From contig JAQYBD010000041.1 in the NCBI GenBank assembly GCA_029338835.1, positions 1 to 36,531 on the forward strand: DNA of 36,531 nucleotides, read 5' to 3'. Positions within the stretch are counted from its first letter, which is position 1. Each line of letters opens with the position of its first letter. Origin of the DNA: Selenomonadaceae bacterium (GTDB lineage Bacteria > Bacillota > Negativicutes > Selenomonadales > Selenomonadaceae). The notes below the pieces were generated by a model. The model had not been told where the DNA came from and did not search any database. It saw nothing but the letters and a program-made list of their open reading frames with translations. The position numbers and the translations under genes were made by a program. Below are positions 23,408 to 33,672 of the stretch, piece by piece.

Positions 23408-24286
23408 TTATGCATTTTTCTGTGCAGCAAAGGCATCGGCCAGCTGCCCGAATTCGGTAAGCGTCAGGGTCTCACCGCGACGAACCGGGTCAATGCCGGC
23501 TGCTTCCAGGGCATCGCGTACCTGTTCCTTCGGGAACCCGGCACCGCGCAGGGCATTGGCCAGCGTCTTGCGTCGCTGACCAAAAGCAGCCTTGACGACA
23601 CGGAAGAAAAGCTTTTCATCTTGGACGGCTACCGCCGGCTGCTGACGGACACGGCACGAAACGACCACGCTCATGACTTCCGGTGCCGGGATGAAGGAGC
23701 GCGGCGGTACATCGAGTACGATCTCGGGTTCCGTATAATACTGGACCGCAACAGAAAGCGCACCGTAAATGCGCGAACCGGGTTTTGCCGTCATGCGCTC
23801 TGCCACTTCTTTCTGGACCATCGTGACCATATGCGTGATGGGCAAATGACGTTCCAGGAGCGTCATGAGGATGGGCGTCGTGATGTAGTAAGGCAGGTTG
23901 GCCGCTACCTTGAAAGACCCCTCCCCCATGATCTCAGGGATATTGACTTTGAGGATATCCCCCGGCACAATGGTGACGTTGTCATACGCCTTGAGCGTTT
24001 CCTTGAGGACCGTCGGCAATTTCTTGTCGAGTTCTACTGCCGTGACCGCTGCACCTGCTTCAGCCAGTCCCTGAGTCAGCGTACCGATGCCAGGACCGAT
24101 CTCAAGGACCCGGTCGCCCGGCTTGATTTCCGCAGCATCGACAATCCCCTGCACAATGCGGGCATCGATGAGGAAGTTCTGACCGAGTTTCTTGCTCATG
24201 CGCAAGCCAAAGGCCTTGAGGATATGCGTTGTCACTTCACGGCTGGCAATCTTGGGCTGCAATACTTTTTCGTCTTCTGTGTTCAT
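23408..24286 (-). CDS. rsmA: 16S rRNA dimethyladenosine transferase
   Basis: This 292-aa KsgA family S-adenosylmethionine-dependent enzyme dimethylates two adjacent adenosines near the 3' end of 16S rRNA. Visible motifs are the SAM-binding LEIGPGIGTLTQ, the catalytic NLPYYITTPIL, and the substrate region VPPRSFIPAPEVMS. Length is normal. Its ATG overlaps the rnmV stop by four bases, a conserved Firmicute pairing of RNase M5 and KsgA. Confidence 0.95.
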   Translation of the reverse strand: MNTEDEKVLQPKIASREVTTHILKAFGLRMSKKLGQNFLIDARIVQGIVDAAEIKPGDRVLEIGPGIGTLTQGLAEAGAAVTAVELDKKLPTVLKETLKAYDNVTIVPGDILKVNIPEIMGEGSFKVAANLPYYITTPILMTLLERHLPITHMVTMVQKEVAERMTAKPGSRIYGALSVAVQYYTEPEIVLDVPPRSFIPAPEVMSVVVSCRVRQQPAVAVQDEKLFFRVVKAAFGQRRKTLANALRGAGFPKEQVRDALEAAGIDPVRRGETLTLTEFGQLADAFAAQKNA

Positions 24287-24855
24287 CCTTTTTCCTCCTG
24301 CGTCCCTGCATATCCTTCTTCCTGCGCCATCTCGGCCAAGGCGTTTTCGAACTCCTCACGGCTCACGCCATAATGGTTGAGGCGCGTCAGGAACGTCTTG
24401 GCATTGGCAAAGCCAAGACCGAGCTTTTCGCCGAGGCGTGCCCGGCGCGAAGAAGCATCCGGTGCGCCGGAAAGCCCATGGACGATGAGATCCGCGCCTG
24501 AAAAAATCTTTTTCGGCTCCCAGTCAAGCGTGCGGACCTTGGCCAGTGCCTTGCGGATGGCCTCCGGCTTGGCCTGCTCGATGCCGATATCGTCGTGATC
24601 TGTCGCTTCCTCGACCGGTACAAATGCATGCTTCGCCTCAGGGAAACGCTTTGCGAGGAATTTGCGGATGCGCTCCCCTGCAGAGTCGGGATCTGTCATG
24701 ATGATGATACCGCGTTTTTTGTATGCCTGTTCGATGTTCTTCAAAGCCTGCCGTTTCAGATTGAATCCTTCCGTGATGATGCAGTCGGCTTCGACTGCTT
24801 TATCGATGGCTACGACATCCATTTTGCCCTCTACCACCAAAACTTCTTTAATCAT
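24283..24855 (-). CDS. rnmV: Ribonuclease M5
   Basis: This 190-aa TOPRIM nuclease performs the last step of 5S rRNA maturation in Firmicutes. The TOPRIM motifs are VEGKMDVVAIDKAV near the N-terminus and TDPDSAGERIRKFL (the DxD-type metal site), and FVPVEEATDHDDIGIEQA follows. The ATG at 24855 has AAAGGA 7 bases upstream. It is 24 bases downstream of tmk and coupled to rsmA. Confidence 0.94.
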   Translation of the reverse strand: MIKEVLVVEGKMDVVAIDKAVEADCIITEGFNLKRQALKNIEQAYKKRGIIIMTDPDSAGERIRKFLAKRFPEAKHAFVPVEEATDHDDIGIEQAKPEAIRKALAKVRTLDWEPKKIFSGADLIVHGLSGAPDASSRRARLGEKLGLGFANAKTFLTRLNHYGVSREEFENALAEMAQEEGYAGTQEEKG

Positions 24856-24879
24856 ATCGTTCCTTTCTATTTTGTTCGC

Positions 24880-25566
24880 TTATGGTTCCTGCGATGTGAG
24901 CAGGGACTGAACAGCCGCATAGACCTCCTGATGGATTGCTGCAATGTCCCGCGGCTCTCCCTGTTCGCTGCATGCCACTCTGGTCCAGCCATATGCTGCC
25001 GCCAATCGGACATAGGCTTCGTGACAGCGATGCAGATAGGCCGTATCGCGTTCGTGGATATCCTTCCTGACCTGTGACTGCTGTGCGCGAGCCGCAATCA
25101 GCCTATCTGCCACAGCAGGATCCATATCGAGAAAAATGACTTTATCCGGTACGGGCAGGCCGAGTTTGCCGAATTCAAAATCCCAGAGCCAGGCCAGGAA
25201 AAGCTGGCGCTCATGCGCATCCTGCAATTTGACCGCCTGATGTACCATATTCGATGTCGTGTAGCGATCCGCCAGAATGATATCCCCCGCATCGTAAAAC
25301 GATTTCCACTTCATGCGGAAAGAAGCATAGCGATCCACGGCAAAGAAGGTCGACGCGGCATAAGCGTTGACATCTTCGGCATGGCCGCCAAAATCACCGC
25401 GCAAATACATGCGCACCGGCAGGGACGCATCGGAGGCGTAATCGGGAAATTCCACGCGATGGACACGATGGCCATCGCGCAACAAATGCTCGTAAAGCGC
25501 CTTGGTCTGCGTAGCCTTGCCGGAACCATCTCCCGCTTCGATGATGATGAGTTTTCCCTTTTTCAT
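24880..25566 (-). CDS. tmk: Thymidylate kinase
   Basis: This protein of about 228 aa phosphorylates dTMP to dTDP for DNA synthesis. The P-loop reads EAGDGSGKATQT (about 9-20), and ADRYTTSNMVHQ is the DR(Y/W) substrate motif. The first Thr of the usual GKTT is Ala, a variant seen in a Firmicute subgroup. The start at 25566 (MKKGKLIII) has AAAAGGG upstream; the open frame extends 13 codons further, overlapping the decarboxylase end, but that part is not conserved. It lies in an operon behind the decarboxylase and ahead of rnmV-rsmA. Confidence 0.92.
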   Translation of the reverse strand: MKKGKLIIIEAGDGSGKATQTKALYEHLLRDGHRVHRVEFPDYASDASLPVRMYLRGDFGGHAEDVNAYAASTFFAVDRYASFRMKWKSFYDAGDIILADRYTTSNMVHQAVKLQDAHERQLFLAWLWDFEFGKLGLPVPDKVIFLDMDPAVADRLIAARAQQSQVRKDIHERDTAYLHRCHEAYVRLAAAYGWTRVACSEQGEPRDIAAIHQEVYAAVQSLLTSQEP

Positions 25567-25567
25567 A

Positions 25568-27100
25568 TCAATATCCCTTTTCATCGTCCGTTTCATTCTC
25601 TCCATCGGTCACCAGGACCTGCAGATCCTGTAAAGAGGAATCCTGCGGTCCCACGACCTTGAGCCCCAGCTGCTGCATCCGTTTGATGTAATGCAGGCTC
25701 TCAGCATCGATACAATCGCCGGGGCAAAGGATGGGGATGCCCGGCGGATAGAACATGACCTGTTCGGCTGCCACACGCCCTGCCGCGGCGGCAAAGGGCA
25801 CCTGTTCCTTGCGGGCAAAGAAAGCTAGGCGAGGCGGGCAGCCTCTTGCCGGCAATGGCGGCAGCGCAGGGATATCCAGCTGCGGCGCCCGCTCCTTGCG
25901 CGCATGCATAGCAGCCAGGTCCTGCAGGGCCTTGAGCAGATACGCAGTCTCCCGTTCGGTATCGGCATAGGAAATGATAAAGAGAACATTGCGCGCGTCT
26001 GAAAGCTCACACTGGATCTTATAGGTATGGCGCAGGATGGCTTCAGCTTCCACTCCCGTCAGTCCCAGGCCCGTGACCGTCACGGTCACCTTCGTTTCAT
26101 CCAGCCCTGTTGCTCCGGGACGCTGCATATCATCCGGGCCAAAGGCCCACAGTCCATCGATGGCGTTGATTGCTTTGCGCAGCTGCCGCGCCAGGCGGAC
26201 GGCACGCCCGACGAGTCTTGCCCCTGCTTCTGCCATCTGCAGCCGTGCGATATCGAGCGAAGCGAGCAGCAGCTGATTTGGGCTCGTGGACTGCAGGAGG
26301 CTTGCCGCTTCACGCAATCGTTCCTGGTGAACGCGCGGCCCTTTTGCCAGCAGCATCGACGCCTGCGTCATCGCTCCCAGCAGCTTATGGGTACTCTGTG
26401 CCACGATATCGGCCCCGCAGGAAAGTGCCTGTGGCGGCAGTTCTTCACTGAAACGCAGATGCGGGCCATGCGCTTCATCGACAAGCAGCAGCATGCCATG
26501 AGCATGGACCAGCTCGGCAAGCTCCCGCAAATCAAAAGTCACGCCATAATATGTCGGATAGACGAGTACCAGCGCCCGTGCTTCCGGATGTGCCGTGATG
26601 GCCCGCTCGACGGCTGCAGCCGTCACGCCCATGGCGATACCGAGCCGTTCATCGATTTCCGGCTGAACGAATACAGGCCGCGCTCCCGCCAGGATCAGGC
26701 CGCCGATGACCGAACGATGCGCATTGCGCGGGACAAGGACGGTATCGCCGGGACAAAGACTCCCCATCAGCATGGCATGGATAGCCCCCGTCGTACCGTT
26801 GATCATGAAATACGCCTGATCTGCGCCGTAGAGTCCTGCTGCAAGTTCCTGGGCTTCACGGATGCACATGGTCGGCTCATGCAGATCATCGAGTTCTTCC
26901 ATCAATGAGACTTCTTCCCGGAGGCCTTCTGCCGTCACCAGCTCCCGCAGGAGCGGATGCGCGCCAAGTCCCTGCTTGTGCCCGGGCGTATGGAAAGCCA
27001 TGGCCCCATCTTCGGCATAGGCACGCATCGCTTCTGCAATTGGTGCATGGTATCTTCGTTCTCCTTTGCTTCGCTCCTGCCTTGGCACTCTATCTGCCAT
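25568..27100 (-). CDS. Orn/Lys/Arg decarboxylase family PLP enzyme (YaaO/SpeA-like)
   Basis: This 510-aa fold-type I PLP enzyme carries FHTPGHKQG near 37-44, GTTGAIHAM, NAHRSVIGG (cofactor-stacking His), LLLVDEAHG (Asp208) and STHKLLGA with the Schiff-base Lys239. It ends with the family's C-terminal domain. Members make polyamines, for example agmatine from arginine or cadaverine from lysine. The amino acid used cannot be told from the motifs. It heads an operon with tmk, as in Bacillus near its replication origin. The start at 27100 has AAGAAGGGAG immediately upstream, which is close; a GTG four codons later is an alternative. A DnaA-box cluster lies just upstream. Confidence 0.92.
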   Translation of the reverse strand: MADRVPRQERSKGERRYHAPIAEAMRAYAEDGAMAFHTPGHKQGLGAHPLLRELVTAEGLREEVSLMEELDDLHEPTMCIREAQELAAGLYGADQAYFMINGTTGAIHAMLMGSLCPGDTVLVPRNAHRSVIGGLILAGARPVFVQPEIDERLGIAMGVTAAAVERAITAHPEARALVLVYPTYYGVTFDLRELAELVHAHGMLLLVDEAHGPHLRFSEELPPQALSCGADIVAQSTHKLLGAMTQASMLLAKGPRVHQERLREAASLLQSTSPNQLLLASLDIARLQMAEAGARLVGRAVRLARQLRKAINAIDGLWAFGPDDMQRPGATGLDETKVTVTVTGLGLTGVEAEAILRHTYKIQCELSDARNVLFIISYADTERETAYLLKALQDLAAMHARKERAPQLDIPALPPLPARGCPPRLAFFARKEQVPFAAAAGRVAAEQVMFYPPGIPILCPGDCIDAESLHYIKRMQQLGLKVVGPQDSSLQDLQVLVTDGENETDDEKGY

Positions 27101-27130
27101 CTCCCTTCTTTTTCCACATGCTGGCCCCAG

Positions 27131-27203
27131 TTATCCACTGAGCCTGTTGAAAATGTGCATAAAAATGTGGATAACTGCGCCGCAAACAGCAAAGTTATCC
27201 ACA
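27131..27203. promoter_or_regulatory. Cluster of four DnaA boxes
   Basis: Within 73 bases there are TTATCCACT (27131-27139, plus, one mismatch), TTATGCACA (27154-27162, minus), TTATCCACA (27166-27174, minus) and TTATCCACA (27195-27203, plus). Three are perfect matches to the consensus TTATNCACA. They fill the gap upstream of the decarboxylase-tmk operon. The site could regulate that operon, titrate DnaA, or be part of a replication origin. A convincing AT-rich unwinding element is not visible. Confidence 0.8.
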
Positions 27204-27213
27204 GATCGTACCA

Positions 27214-27408
27214 TTATTTTTTCTGCTGCCGCTTTGTCAAGCGATGAAGCACGAAAAGGACTATCACGGCACCAACCAGGATATAACCATCCTTTGCACG
27301 CAGCAGCGACTCCGTGCCTTCCGTCTCCAGCTTGACATAAAATGCTGCCAGCACGAGCAAAACAACCAGGACATTCAAGATTGCCCTGACATGCCGTTTC
27401 CCAAACAA
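27214..27408 (-). CDS. Small two-helix membrane protein, unknown function
   Basis: This predicted 64-aa protein has two hydrophobic segments, AILNVLVVLLVLAAFYV and YILVGAVIVLFVLH, joined by a polar loop KLETEGTESLLRAKDG, with a basic tail KRQQKK, so the end is probably cytoplasmic. I do not recognise a family. The preferred start is TTG 27408 with AGGGGGG 8 bases upstream. A TTG seven codons earlier (27429) is possible but has no ribosome site. It lies between the YgbA_NO gene and the DnaA-box cluster. Confidence 0.55.
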   Translation of the reverse strand: MFGKRHVRAILNVLVVLLVLAAFYVKLETEGTESLLRAKDGYILVGAVIVLFVLHRLTKRQQKK

Positions 27409-27447
27409 AGAACTCGCCCCCCTGGCCAATCACGGTAAGACACTGGC

Positions 27448-27903
27448 TTATTTCTTCCCTTTGCGTTCTTTCGCGCGTTCTTTGGCCGCCTTTTCTTTTG
27501 CCTTGACTTTATCGTCGATCTTCTTCTGCTGCTGATACTTCGCATAATCAACGCCCATGCTGGCCAGCTTGTGCTTGACACTCATGACCGGGTGGCGCAG
27601 GAACATGCGCTTCTGCGTGCTGTTCATGATCTTGAGGAATTCCTGGGTCTGCTTAGCCCCAAAGCAAGGACGGTCGCAGCGGTCACAAATGGGTTTCGTG
27701 ATGCCATACGGGCAGCGATTCATTTTCGTCATGACCGTCGCCAAAAGTGCCGTACACTTCGGGCAGAGTTTATCACCGGACGTGCCATGATGGCTGTGGC
27801 AATAAATGCCAAACGTCTTGCGGATATTGGCTTTCTCCTTCGGGATGTTATTCTTGATCTCTACCGGTTTTTTCTTCGGCAGGAAACGTGAAAAAATGCT
27901 CAT
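27448..27903 (-). CDS. YgbA_NO (nitrous oxide-stimulated promoter) family protein
   Basis: This 151-aa protein matches the YgbA family by IYCHSHHG, LCPKCTALL, CPYGITKPICDRCDRPCF. Seven cysteines (35, 47, 50, 64, 73, 76, 80) are spaced like a metal or iron-sulfur site. In enterobacteria the homologue is induced by nitric oxide and supports recovery from nitrosative stress. The biochemical role is unclear. The C-terminal 30 residues are very rich in Lys, Ala and Glu, an unusual basic tail that may bind nucleic acid. The start at ATG 27903 has AAGGGTG upstream. Its own promoter lies at 27947-27975. Confidence 0.85.
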   Translation of the reverse strand: MSIFSRFLPKKKPVEIKNNIPKEKANIRKTFGIYCHSHHGTSGDKLCPKCTALLATVMTKMNRCPYGITKPICDRCDRPCFGAKQTQEFLKIMNSTQKRMFLRHPVMSVKHKLASMGVDYAKYQQQKKIDDKVKAKEKAAKERAKERKGKK

Positions 27904-27946
27904 TGTCAATCACCCTTCACTGTGGTCTAAAGATAAATACTATTCT

Positions 27947-27975
27947 ATTGTAAAGTCAATGAAGCAGAAAAGCAA
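27947..27975 (-). promoter_or_regulatory. Promoter of the YgbA_NO gene
   Basis: On the minus strand TTGCTT (27970-27975), a 17-base spacer and TACAAT (27947-27952) form a good sigma-A promoter about 45 bases upstream of the ATG. It lies between the TauE-like gene's stop and the YgbA_NO gene. No NsrR-like palindrome is obvious. Confidence 0.6.
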
Positions 27976-27993
27976 GCCATCTTTCCACCCGTC

Positions 27994-28758
27994 TTAGCGG
28001 AGCAGTTCCAGCAGCTGTTTGCCGATGAGGACTGTTGTCATGATGATGAAAAGCGGACGTACGTAACCGGCTCCCTTGGAGAGGGCTACATGCGCACCGC
28101 ACCAGGCTCCAACAATCATCGCCAGCCCCATCGGGATGGCGTGTGCCATGTCCACAAGGCCGAAATAGCTGAACAGCACAGCCGCCGCGATATTGCTGGC
28201 AAAATTCAGAGCCCGGGCATTGGCTGCCGCACCGAGGAAGTCAAAACCGACCATCAAGAAGGCAAACAGCAGGAAAGACCCCGTACCCGGGCCAAAGAAT
28301 CCATCGTAGAAACCGAAGGCAAAGGCAACCAGGCCGGAGAGCATGAGCAGGCGCATGCTCATGCCGCTGTATGTCGAGTCTGTCCCCCAGTTCTTCCTGC
28401 GTACACTATAGATGAGTACGAGTATCAGCATGATCACGACAAGCGGACGCAGGAATTCCGAAGGGATCTGGCGTACCGTCAGGACACCGATTGCCGAGCC
28501 GAGCAGAGAGATGGGAAAAAGGCGGCGGATCAGCCAGCCATCCACCTTGCCGGAGCGCACAAAGGTAACGAAACTGGTGAAGGCGCCCATAACAGCTGCG
28601 ACCTTGTTGGTGCCAAGTACCGTAAGCGGCGGCAACCCCGTCCACATCAATGCGGGGATGGAGATCAGTCCGCCGCCGCCGACCACAGAGTCGATAAACG
28701 CCGCCATGAAACCAGAAAATACGAGGAACCCCAGGGTATTGACATCCAATAACTCCAT
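27994..28758 (-). CDS. TauE/SafE family permease (sulfite/anion exporter-like)
   Basis: This 254-aa membrane protein with about 8 helices has the internal duplication of the family: FIDSVVGGGGLISIPALMW followed by LGTNKVAAVMG in the first half, and FYDGFFGPGTGSFLLFAF followed by NARALNFASNIAAAV in the second. Members export or import sulfite, sulfoacetate or related anions, and the substrate here is unknown. The start at 28758 (MELLDVNTLG) follows GGAAAGGA. The longer open frame upstream runs antisense-like through atpC and is not real. It lies directly behind the atp operon terminator. Confidence 0.92.
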   Translation of the reverse strand: MELLDVNTLGFLVFSGFMAAFIDSVVGGGGLISIPALMWTGLPPLTVLGTNKVAAVMGAFTSFVTFVRSGKVDGWLIRRLFPISLLGSAIGVLTVRQIPSEFLRPLVVIMLILVLIYSVRRKNWGTDSTYSGMSMRLLMLSGLVAFAFGFYDGFFGPGTGSFLLFAFLMVGFDFLGAAANARALNFASNIAAAVLFSYFGLVDMAHAIPMGLAMIVGAWCGAHVALSKGAGYVRPLFIIMTTVLIGKQLLELLR

Positions 28759-28790
28759 ACATAACGTCCTTTCCATGCACGCAAACACAC

Positions 28791-28829
28791 AAAAAACTGC
28801 CACGCAAAGCATCCGCTTTGCGCAGCAGT
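28791..28829 (-). terminator. Terminator of the atp operon
   Basis: Leftward, ACTGCTGCGCAAAGC (28815-28829) pairs with GCTTTGCGTGGCAGT (28796-28810) around a 4-base loop and is followed by TTTTTTG. It lies 15 bases after the atpC stop. Only about 30 bases separate it from the TauE-like gene, which probably depends on read-through or on a promoter overlapping it. Confidence 0.9.
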
Positions 28830-28843
28830 CTTTCCTGACCGGA

Positions 28844-29278
28844 TCAGTCTTCGAATTCTGTTTTGGTGGCACGCAGACGCGCGATGGCGCGCTGCAGGGC
28901 AAGTTCCGCCCGCTCCACATCGATATCCTTGGCCTCCGGCGTACGCTGATGGAACGCCTCAATGCGGGCCTTGGCGCGAGCCATGGCCTCCTTGGCACGG
29001 TTGATATCAATATCGATTGGCTGCTCAGCAGCCGTGGCGAGTACCGTGATTTTTTCCGGCGTGACTTCCATGAAGCCGCCGGCCACTGCGATAAGCTGCT
29101 CATCGCGGTCTGCCCCCAGGCGCACGCGCATGGCATGCGGCACCAGCCCCGTCACCAGTGGAGCATGATGCGGCAGGATGCCGAGTTCGCCGCCTGTCGA
29201 ACGAACGATCAGCATGCTGATATCGTTCGTGTAAACCACCTTATCCGGAGAGACAATCTCTAGCTTGATAGTCGCCAT
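28844..29278 (-). CDS. atpC: ATP synthase F1 epsilon subunit
   Basis: This 144-aa subunit of the central stalk couples ring rotation to catalysis and inhibits ATP hydrolysis. The N-terminal beta-sandwich contains LEIVSPDKVVYTNDIS and GELGILPHHAPLVTGL, followed by the two-helix C-terminal domain (about 85-140) with AIARLRATK. Last gene of the operon, directly before the terminator, with a 3-base gap after atpD. Confidence 0.95.
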   Translation of the reverse strand: MATIKLEIVSPDKVVYTNDISMLIVRSTGGELGILPHHAPLVTGLVPHAMRVRLGADRDEQLIAVAGGFMEVTPEKITVLATAAEQPIDIDINRAKEAMARAKARIEAFHQRTPEAKDIDVERAELALQRAIARLRATKTEFED

Positions 29279-29281
29279 CGA

Positions 29282-30703
<1,422 letters not shown>

Positions 30704-30713
30704 TTATATGCCC

Positions 30714-31571
30714 TTATTTGAGGGCTTCGGCGCCGCCGACAATCTCCGTGATCTCGCGGGTGATGCCAGCCTGACGTACCTTGTTGTAGTGCAGGTTCAG
30801 CTTGTCCATGAGGTCTTCTGCATTGTCCGTCGCGTTGCTCATCGCGTTCATGCGCGACGAGAGTTCGCTGGCTGCCGACTGCAAAAGTGCTGCGTAGATG
30901 ACCGTGAAGAGATACTGCGGCAGCATGAAACCAAGTACGGTAGCCGCATCCGGCTCATAAATATACTCAGTGTGCAGCTGGCCTTCTGCCTGGCTCTCCA
31001 GCGGCGCAAACGGGAGTATTGCGCCCGTTTGCGGCTCGCAGCTGATTGCGGAGATGAACTTCGTGTAAATCATCGTCACTTCGCGATACTTGCCGCTCTT
31101 GTAAAGATCGATAAGCGACAGGGATATCTCGCGTGCCTTCTCAGGCGTCGGACGCTCGCTAGTGCCGATGTATTCCCGGATGACCTTGTGACCCCGGCTC
31201 TTGAAATAGCCGACACCCTTGCGGCCGACGATGACGAACTCCGTATCGTCTTCCTTTTCCACGAGGGCTTCTGCCGCCTTGCAGGCATTCGAGGAATACG
31301 CGCCTGCAAGCCCCTTGTCCGACGTGATAAGGAAGATGAGCTTCTTACCGTCCGGATGCGTCTCAAGCAGAGGATGCGAGAAATCGACCCCCGCATTCTG
31401 TGCAATAGCATGAACGACTTCGCTGACCTTTTCTGCATAGGGACGATTCGACGTCGCAGCCTCTTTGGCATGGCGCAGACGACTCGTAGCGACCATGTTC
31501 ATGGCACTCGTGATCTGCTTGGTACTCTTTACACTCTTGATGCGATGGCGAATATCCTGTAAACTAGCCAA
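30714..31571 (-). CDS. atpG: ATP synthase F1 gamma subunit
   Basis: This 285-aa rotor shaft of F1 has the N-terminal helix MASLQDIRHRIKSVKSTKQITSAM and the C-terminal helix with RMNAMSNATDNAEDL, which form the coiled coil inside the alpha-beta hexamer; a Rossmann-like middle contains LIFLITSDKGLAGAYSSN. It starts with TTG 31571 behind GAGGTGATTC. The gene lies between atpA and atpD. Confidence 0.96.
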   Translation of the reverse strand: MASLQDIRHRIKSVKSTKQITSAMNMVATSRLRHAKEAATSNRPYAEKVSEVVHAIAQNAGVDFSHPLLETHPDGKKLIFLITSDKGLAGAYSSNACKAAEALVEKEDDTEFVIVGRKGVGYFKSRGHKVIREYIGTSERPTPEKAREISLSLIDLYKSGKYREVTMIYTKFISAISCEPQTGAILPFAPLESQAEGQLHTEYIYEPDAATVLGFMLPQYLFTVIYAALLQSAASELSSRMNAMSNATDNAEDLMDKLNLHYNKVRQAGITREITEIVGGAEALK

Positions 31572-31587
31572 AAAGAATCACCTCGCC

Positions 31588-33105
31588 TTATGCTATCTTG
31601 TACGGTACAGTTTCCTTGAACTCCTGGATGGCCTGCTTGAGCTGCGTCTCAAGGGCATCGTCAAGCTTCTTCTGCTCGATGATCTTCTGTGCGACTTCCG
31701 GATGCTGCGTATGCATGAAGGCCAGGAAATCCTTCTGGAACTCAACGACCTTCTCCACGGGGATATCGACAAGGTAACCCTTGACAGCCGTATAGATGAT
31801 CATGACCTGATCCTGGACGAGCAGCGGGCTGTACTGAGCCTGCTTCAGCGTCTCAACCATGCGTGCGCCGCGGTCGAGCTGTGCTTTCGTCTCTTTATCG
31901 AGGTCCGAAGCGAACTGGGAGAAAGCTGCGAGTTCACGATACTGTGCAAGATCGAGTCGCATCGTACCGGCAACCTGCTTCATGGCTTTGATCTGAGCGG
32001 AACCGCCGACACGCGATACGGAAAGACCAACGTTGATGGCCGGGCGGATACCGGAATAGAAGGCATCGGTCTCGAGCATGATCTGACCATCGGTGATGGA
32101 GATAACGTTCGTCGGGATATATGCCGAAAGGTCACCAGCCTGCGTCTCGATGAGCGGCAGAGCCGTGATGGAGCCGCCGCCGAGTTCATCGTTGAGCTTT
32201 GCGGCACGCTCGAGGAGACGGGAATGCAAGTAGAAGACATCGCCCGGGTATGCTTCACGTCCTGGCGGTCTGCGGAGCAGCAGGGACATGGCACGATATG
32301 CAGCGGCATGCTTCGTGAGGTCATCATAGATGCAGAGGCAGGCCTTGCCCTGATACATGAAATGCTCCGCCATGGCTACACCGGCGTACGGAGCCAGGTA
32401 CTGCAGTGGCGAAGAATCTGCTGCCGTTGCAGCGACCACGATCGTGTACTTCATGGCGCCGCGTTCTTCCAGCGTCTTGACAACGCGCGCTACCGTCGAA
32501 GCTTTCTGGCCGATGGCAACGTAAACGCAGATGCAGTCCTGATCGTGCTGATTGAGGATCGTATCAATGGCGATAGCGGTCTTGCCGATGCCACGGTCGC
32601 CGATGATGAGTTCGCGCTGACCACGGCCGATCGGTACGAGGGCATCGATTGCCTTGATACCCGTCTGCAGCGGCTCCTTGACCGGTTTGCGGTCTGCGAT
32701 GCCCGGCGCCGGATACTCAACGGGGCGCGTGGCCTCAGCATTGATCTTGCCCTTGCCATCGATTGGACGGCCGAGTGCATCGACGACACGGCCAATCATG
32801 GCTTCACCGACAGGGACCTGCATGATCTTGCCTGTGCGTTTGACCTGCGTCCCCTCTTTGATTTTCGTCTCACCGCCTAAGATAACGGCACCGACGTTGT
32901 CCTGTTCAAGGTTCAGGACCAAACCATAAATATCATTGCCGAAATCGAGCAGCTCGCCCGCCATGGCTTTTTCCAGTCCATGGATATGCGCGATGCCGTC
33001 ACCGATTTCGATAACCGAACCAACATCATCGACATTGAGATCCACATCATAATTCTTGATTTGGTCTTTGATGATGGCCGTTATTTCTTCCGGATTCATT
33101 TTCAT
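31588..33105 (-). CDS. atpA: ATP synthase F1 alpha subunit
   Basis: This 505-aa non-catalytic nucleotide-binding subunit has Walker [27 protein letters not shown] and the signature [14 protein letters not shown]. The ATG at 33105 (MKMNPEE) has GGGGTGA upstream; a second ATG two codons later is also possible. It alternates with beta in the hexamer. Confidence 0.97.
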   Translation of the reverse strand: MKMNPEEITAIIKDQIKNYDVDLNVDDVGSVIEIGDGIAHIHGLEKAMAGELLDFGNDIYGLVLNLEQDNVGAVILGGETKIKEGTQVKRTGKIMQVPVGEAMIGRVVDALGRPIDGKGKINAEATRPVEYPAPGIADRKPVKEPLQTGIKAIDALVPIGRGQRELIIGDRGIGKTAIAIDTILNQHDQDCICVYVAIGQKASTVARVVKTLEERGAMKYTIVVAATAADSSPLQYLAPYAGVAMAEHFMYQGKACLCIYDDLTKHAAAYRAMSLLLRRPPGREAYPGDVFYLHSRLLERAAKLNDELGGGSITALPLIETQAGDLSAYIPTNVISITDGQIMLETDAFYSGIRPAINVGLSVSRVGGSAQIKAMKQVAGTMRLDLAQYRELAAFSQFASDLDKETKAQLDRGARMVETLKQAQYSPLLVQDQVMIIYTAVKGYLVDIPVEKVVEFQKDFLAFMHTQHPEVAQKIIEQKKLDDALETQLKQAIQEFKETVPYKIA

Positions 33106-33129
33106 AACTTCGCTGTCACCCCAGTTTCA

Positions 33130-33672
33130 TCACTCGTTAGCCAGTAATTGTTTCTTCAGCGTGGCAAGACGGCCGGCTACACTGCCATCGATGCGGCGGT
33201 CACCGATCTGGACCACGACACCGCCGATGAGGGCTTCGTTCTCATGGAGGCGAAGCTCCACTTTCTTGCCCGTCACCTTCTCGAGCTTCTCGGCAATAGC
33301 CTTCTGCTGCTTCTTCGTCGCAGCCGAAGCCGTCGTTACATCTGCGATCAGGATGCCTCTGGCCTCATTGGAAAGTGCGCGATACTCTTCCGTGATGGCT
33401 GGCAGCAGGGCAAAGCGATGCTTGTCAACCAGCAGCAGCAGGAAGTGGTACACATTCCGCGAAAGCTCCTTCTCAAAGCATTTCTTCAAGAGGTCTTTCT
33501 TCACCTTCGGTTCGACCTGTGGATTCGACAAGAATTCAATGGCCTGCGGCACCGACTCCAGTCCCTCGCGCGCAGCATCGAGTTCTTTGCCATACTCCAC
33601 AAGCTTATCCTCTTCCTGTGCAAGCTCGAAGATTGCACGGGAATACTTTCGTGCAAGCTGTATGTTTAGCAT
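33130..33672 (-). CDS. atpH: ATP synthase F1 delta subunit
   Basis: This 180-aa peripheral-stalk subunit connects F1 to subunit b. The N-terminal helical bundle contains ARKYSRAIFELA and the C-terminal half carries VELRLHENEALIGGVVVQIGDRRIDGSV, both typical of OSCP/delta. The ATG at 33672 overlaps the end of atpF, so translation is coupled. Confidence 0.95.
   Translation of the reverse strand: MLNIQLARKYSRAIFELAQEEDKLVEYGKELDAAREGLESVPQAIEFLSNPQVEPKVKKDLLKKCFEKELSRNVYHFLLLLVDKHRFALLPAITEEYRALSNEARGILIADVTTASAATKKQQKAIAEKLEKVTGKKVELRLHENEALIGGVVVQIGDRRIDGSVAGRLATLKKQLLANE

Noticed and set aside
21759..23579. 606-codon plus-strand open frame
   Set aside because: It is antisense to the NhaC gene and its translation is highly charged low-complexity sequence with no family motif. 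The minus-strand frame has clear antiporter motifs.
27131..27203. Calling the DnaA-box cluster oriC
   Set aside because: No AT-rich unwinding region and no dnaA-dnaN genes are visible in the window.
28759..29136. N-terminal extension of the TauE/SafE gene
   Set aside because: The extra residues run through the atp terminator and atpC in the wrong frame. The ATG at 28758 has a ribosome site and gives the family's normal length.
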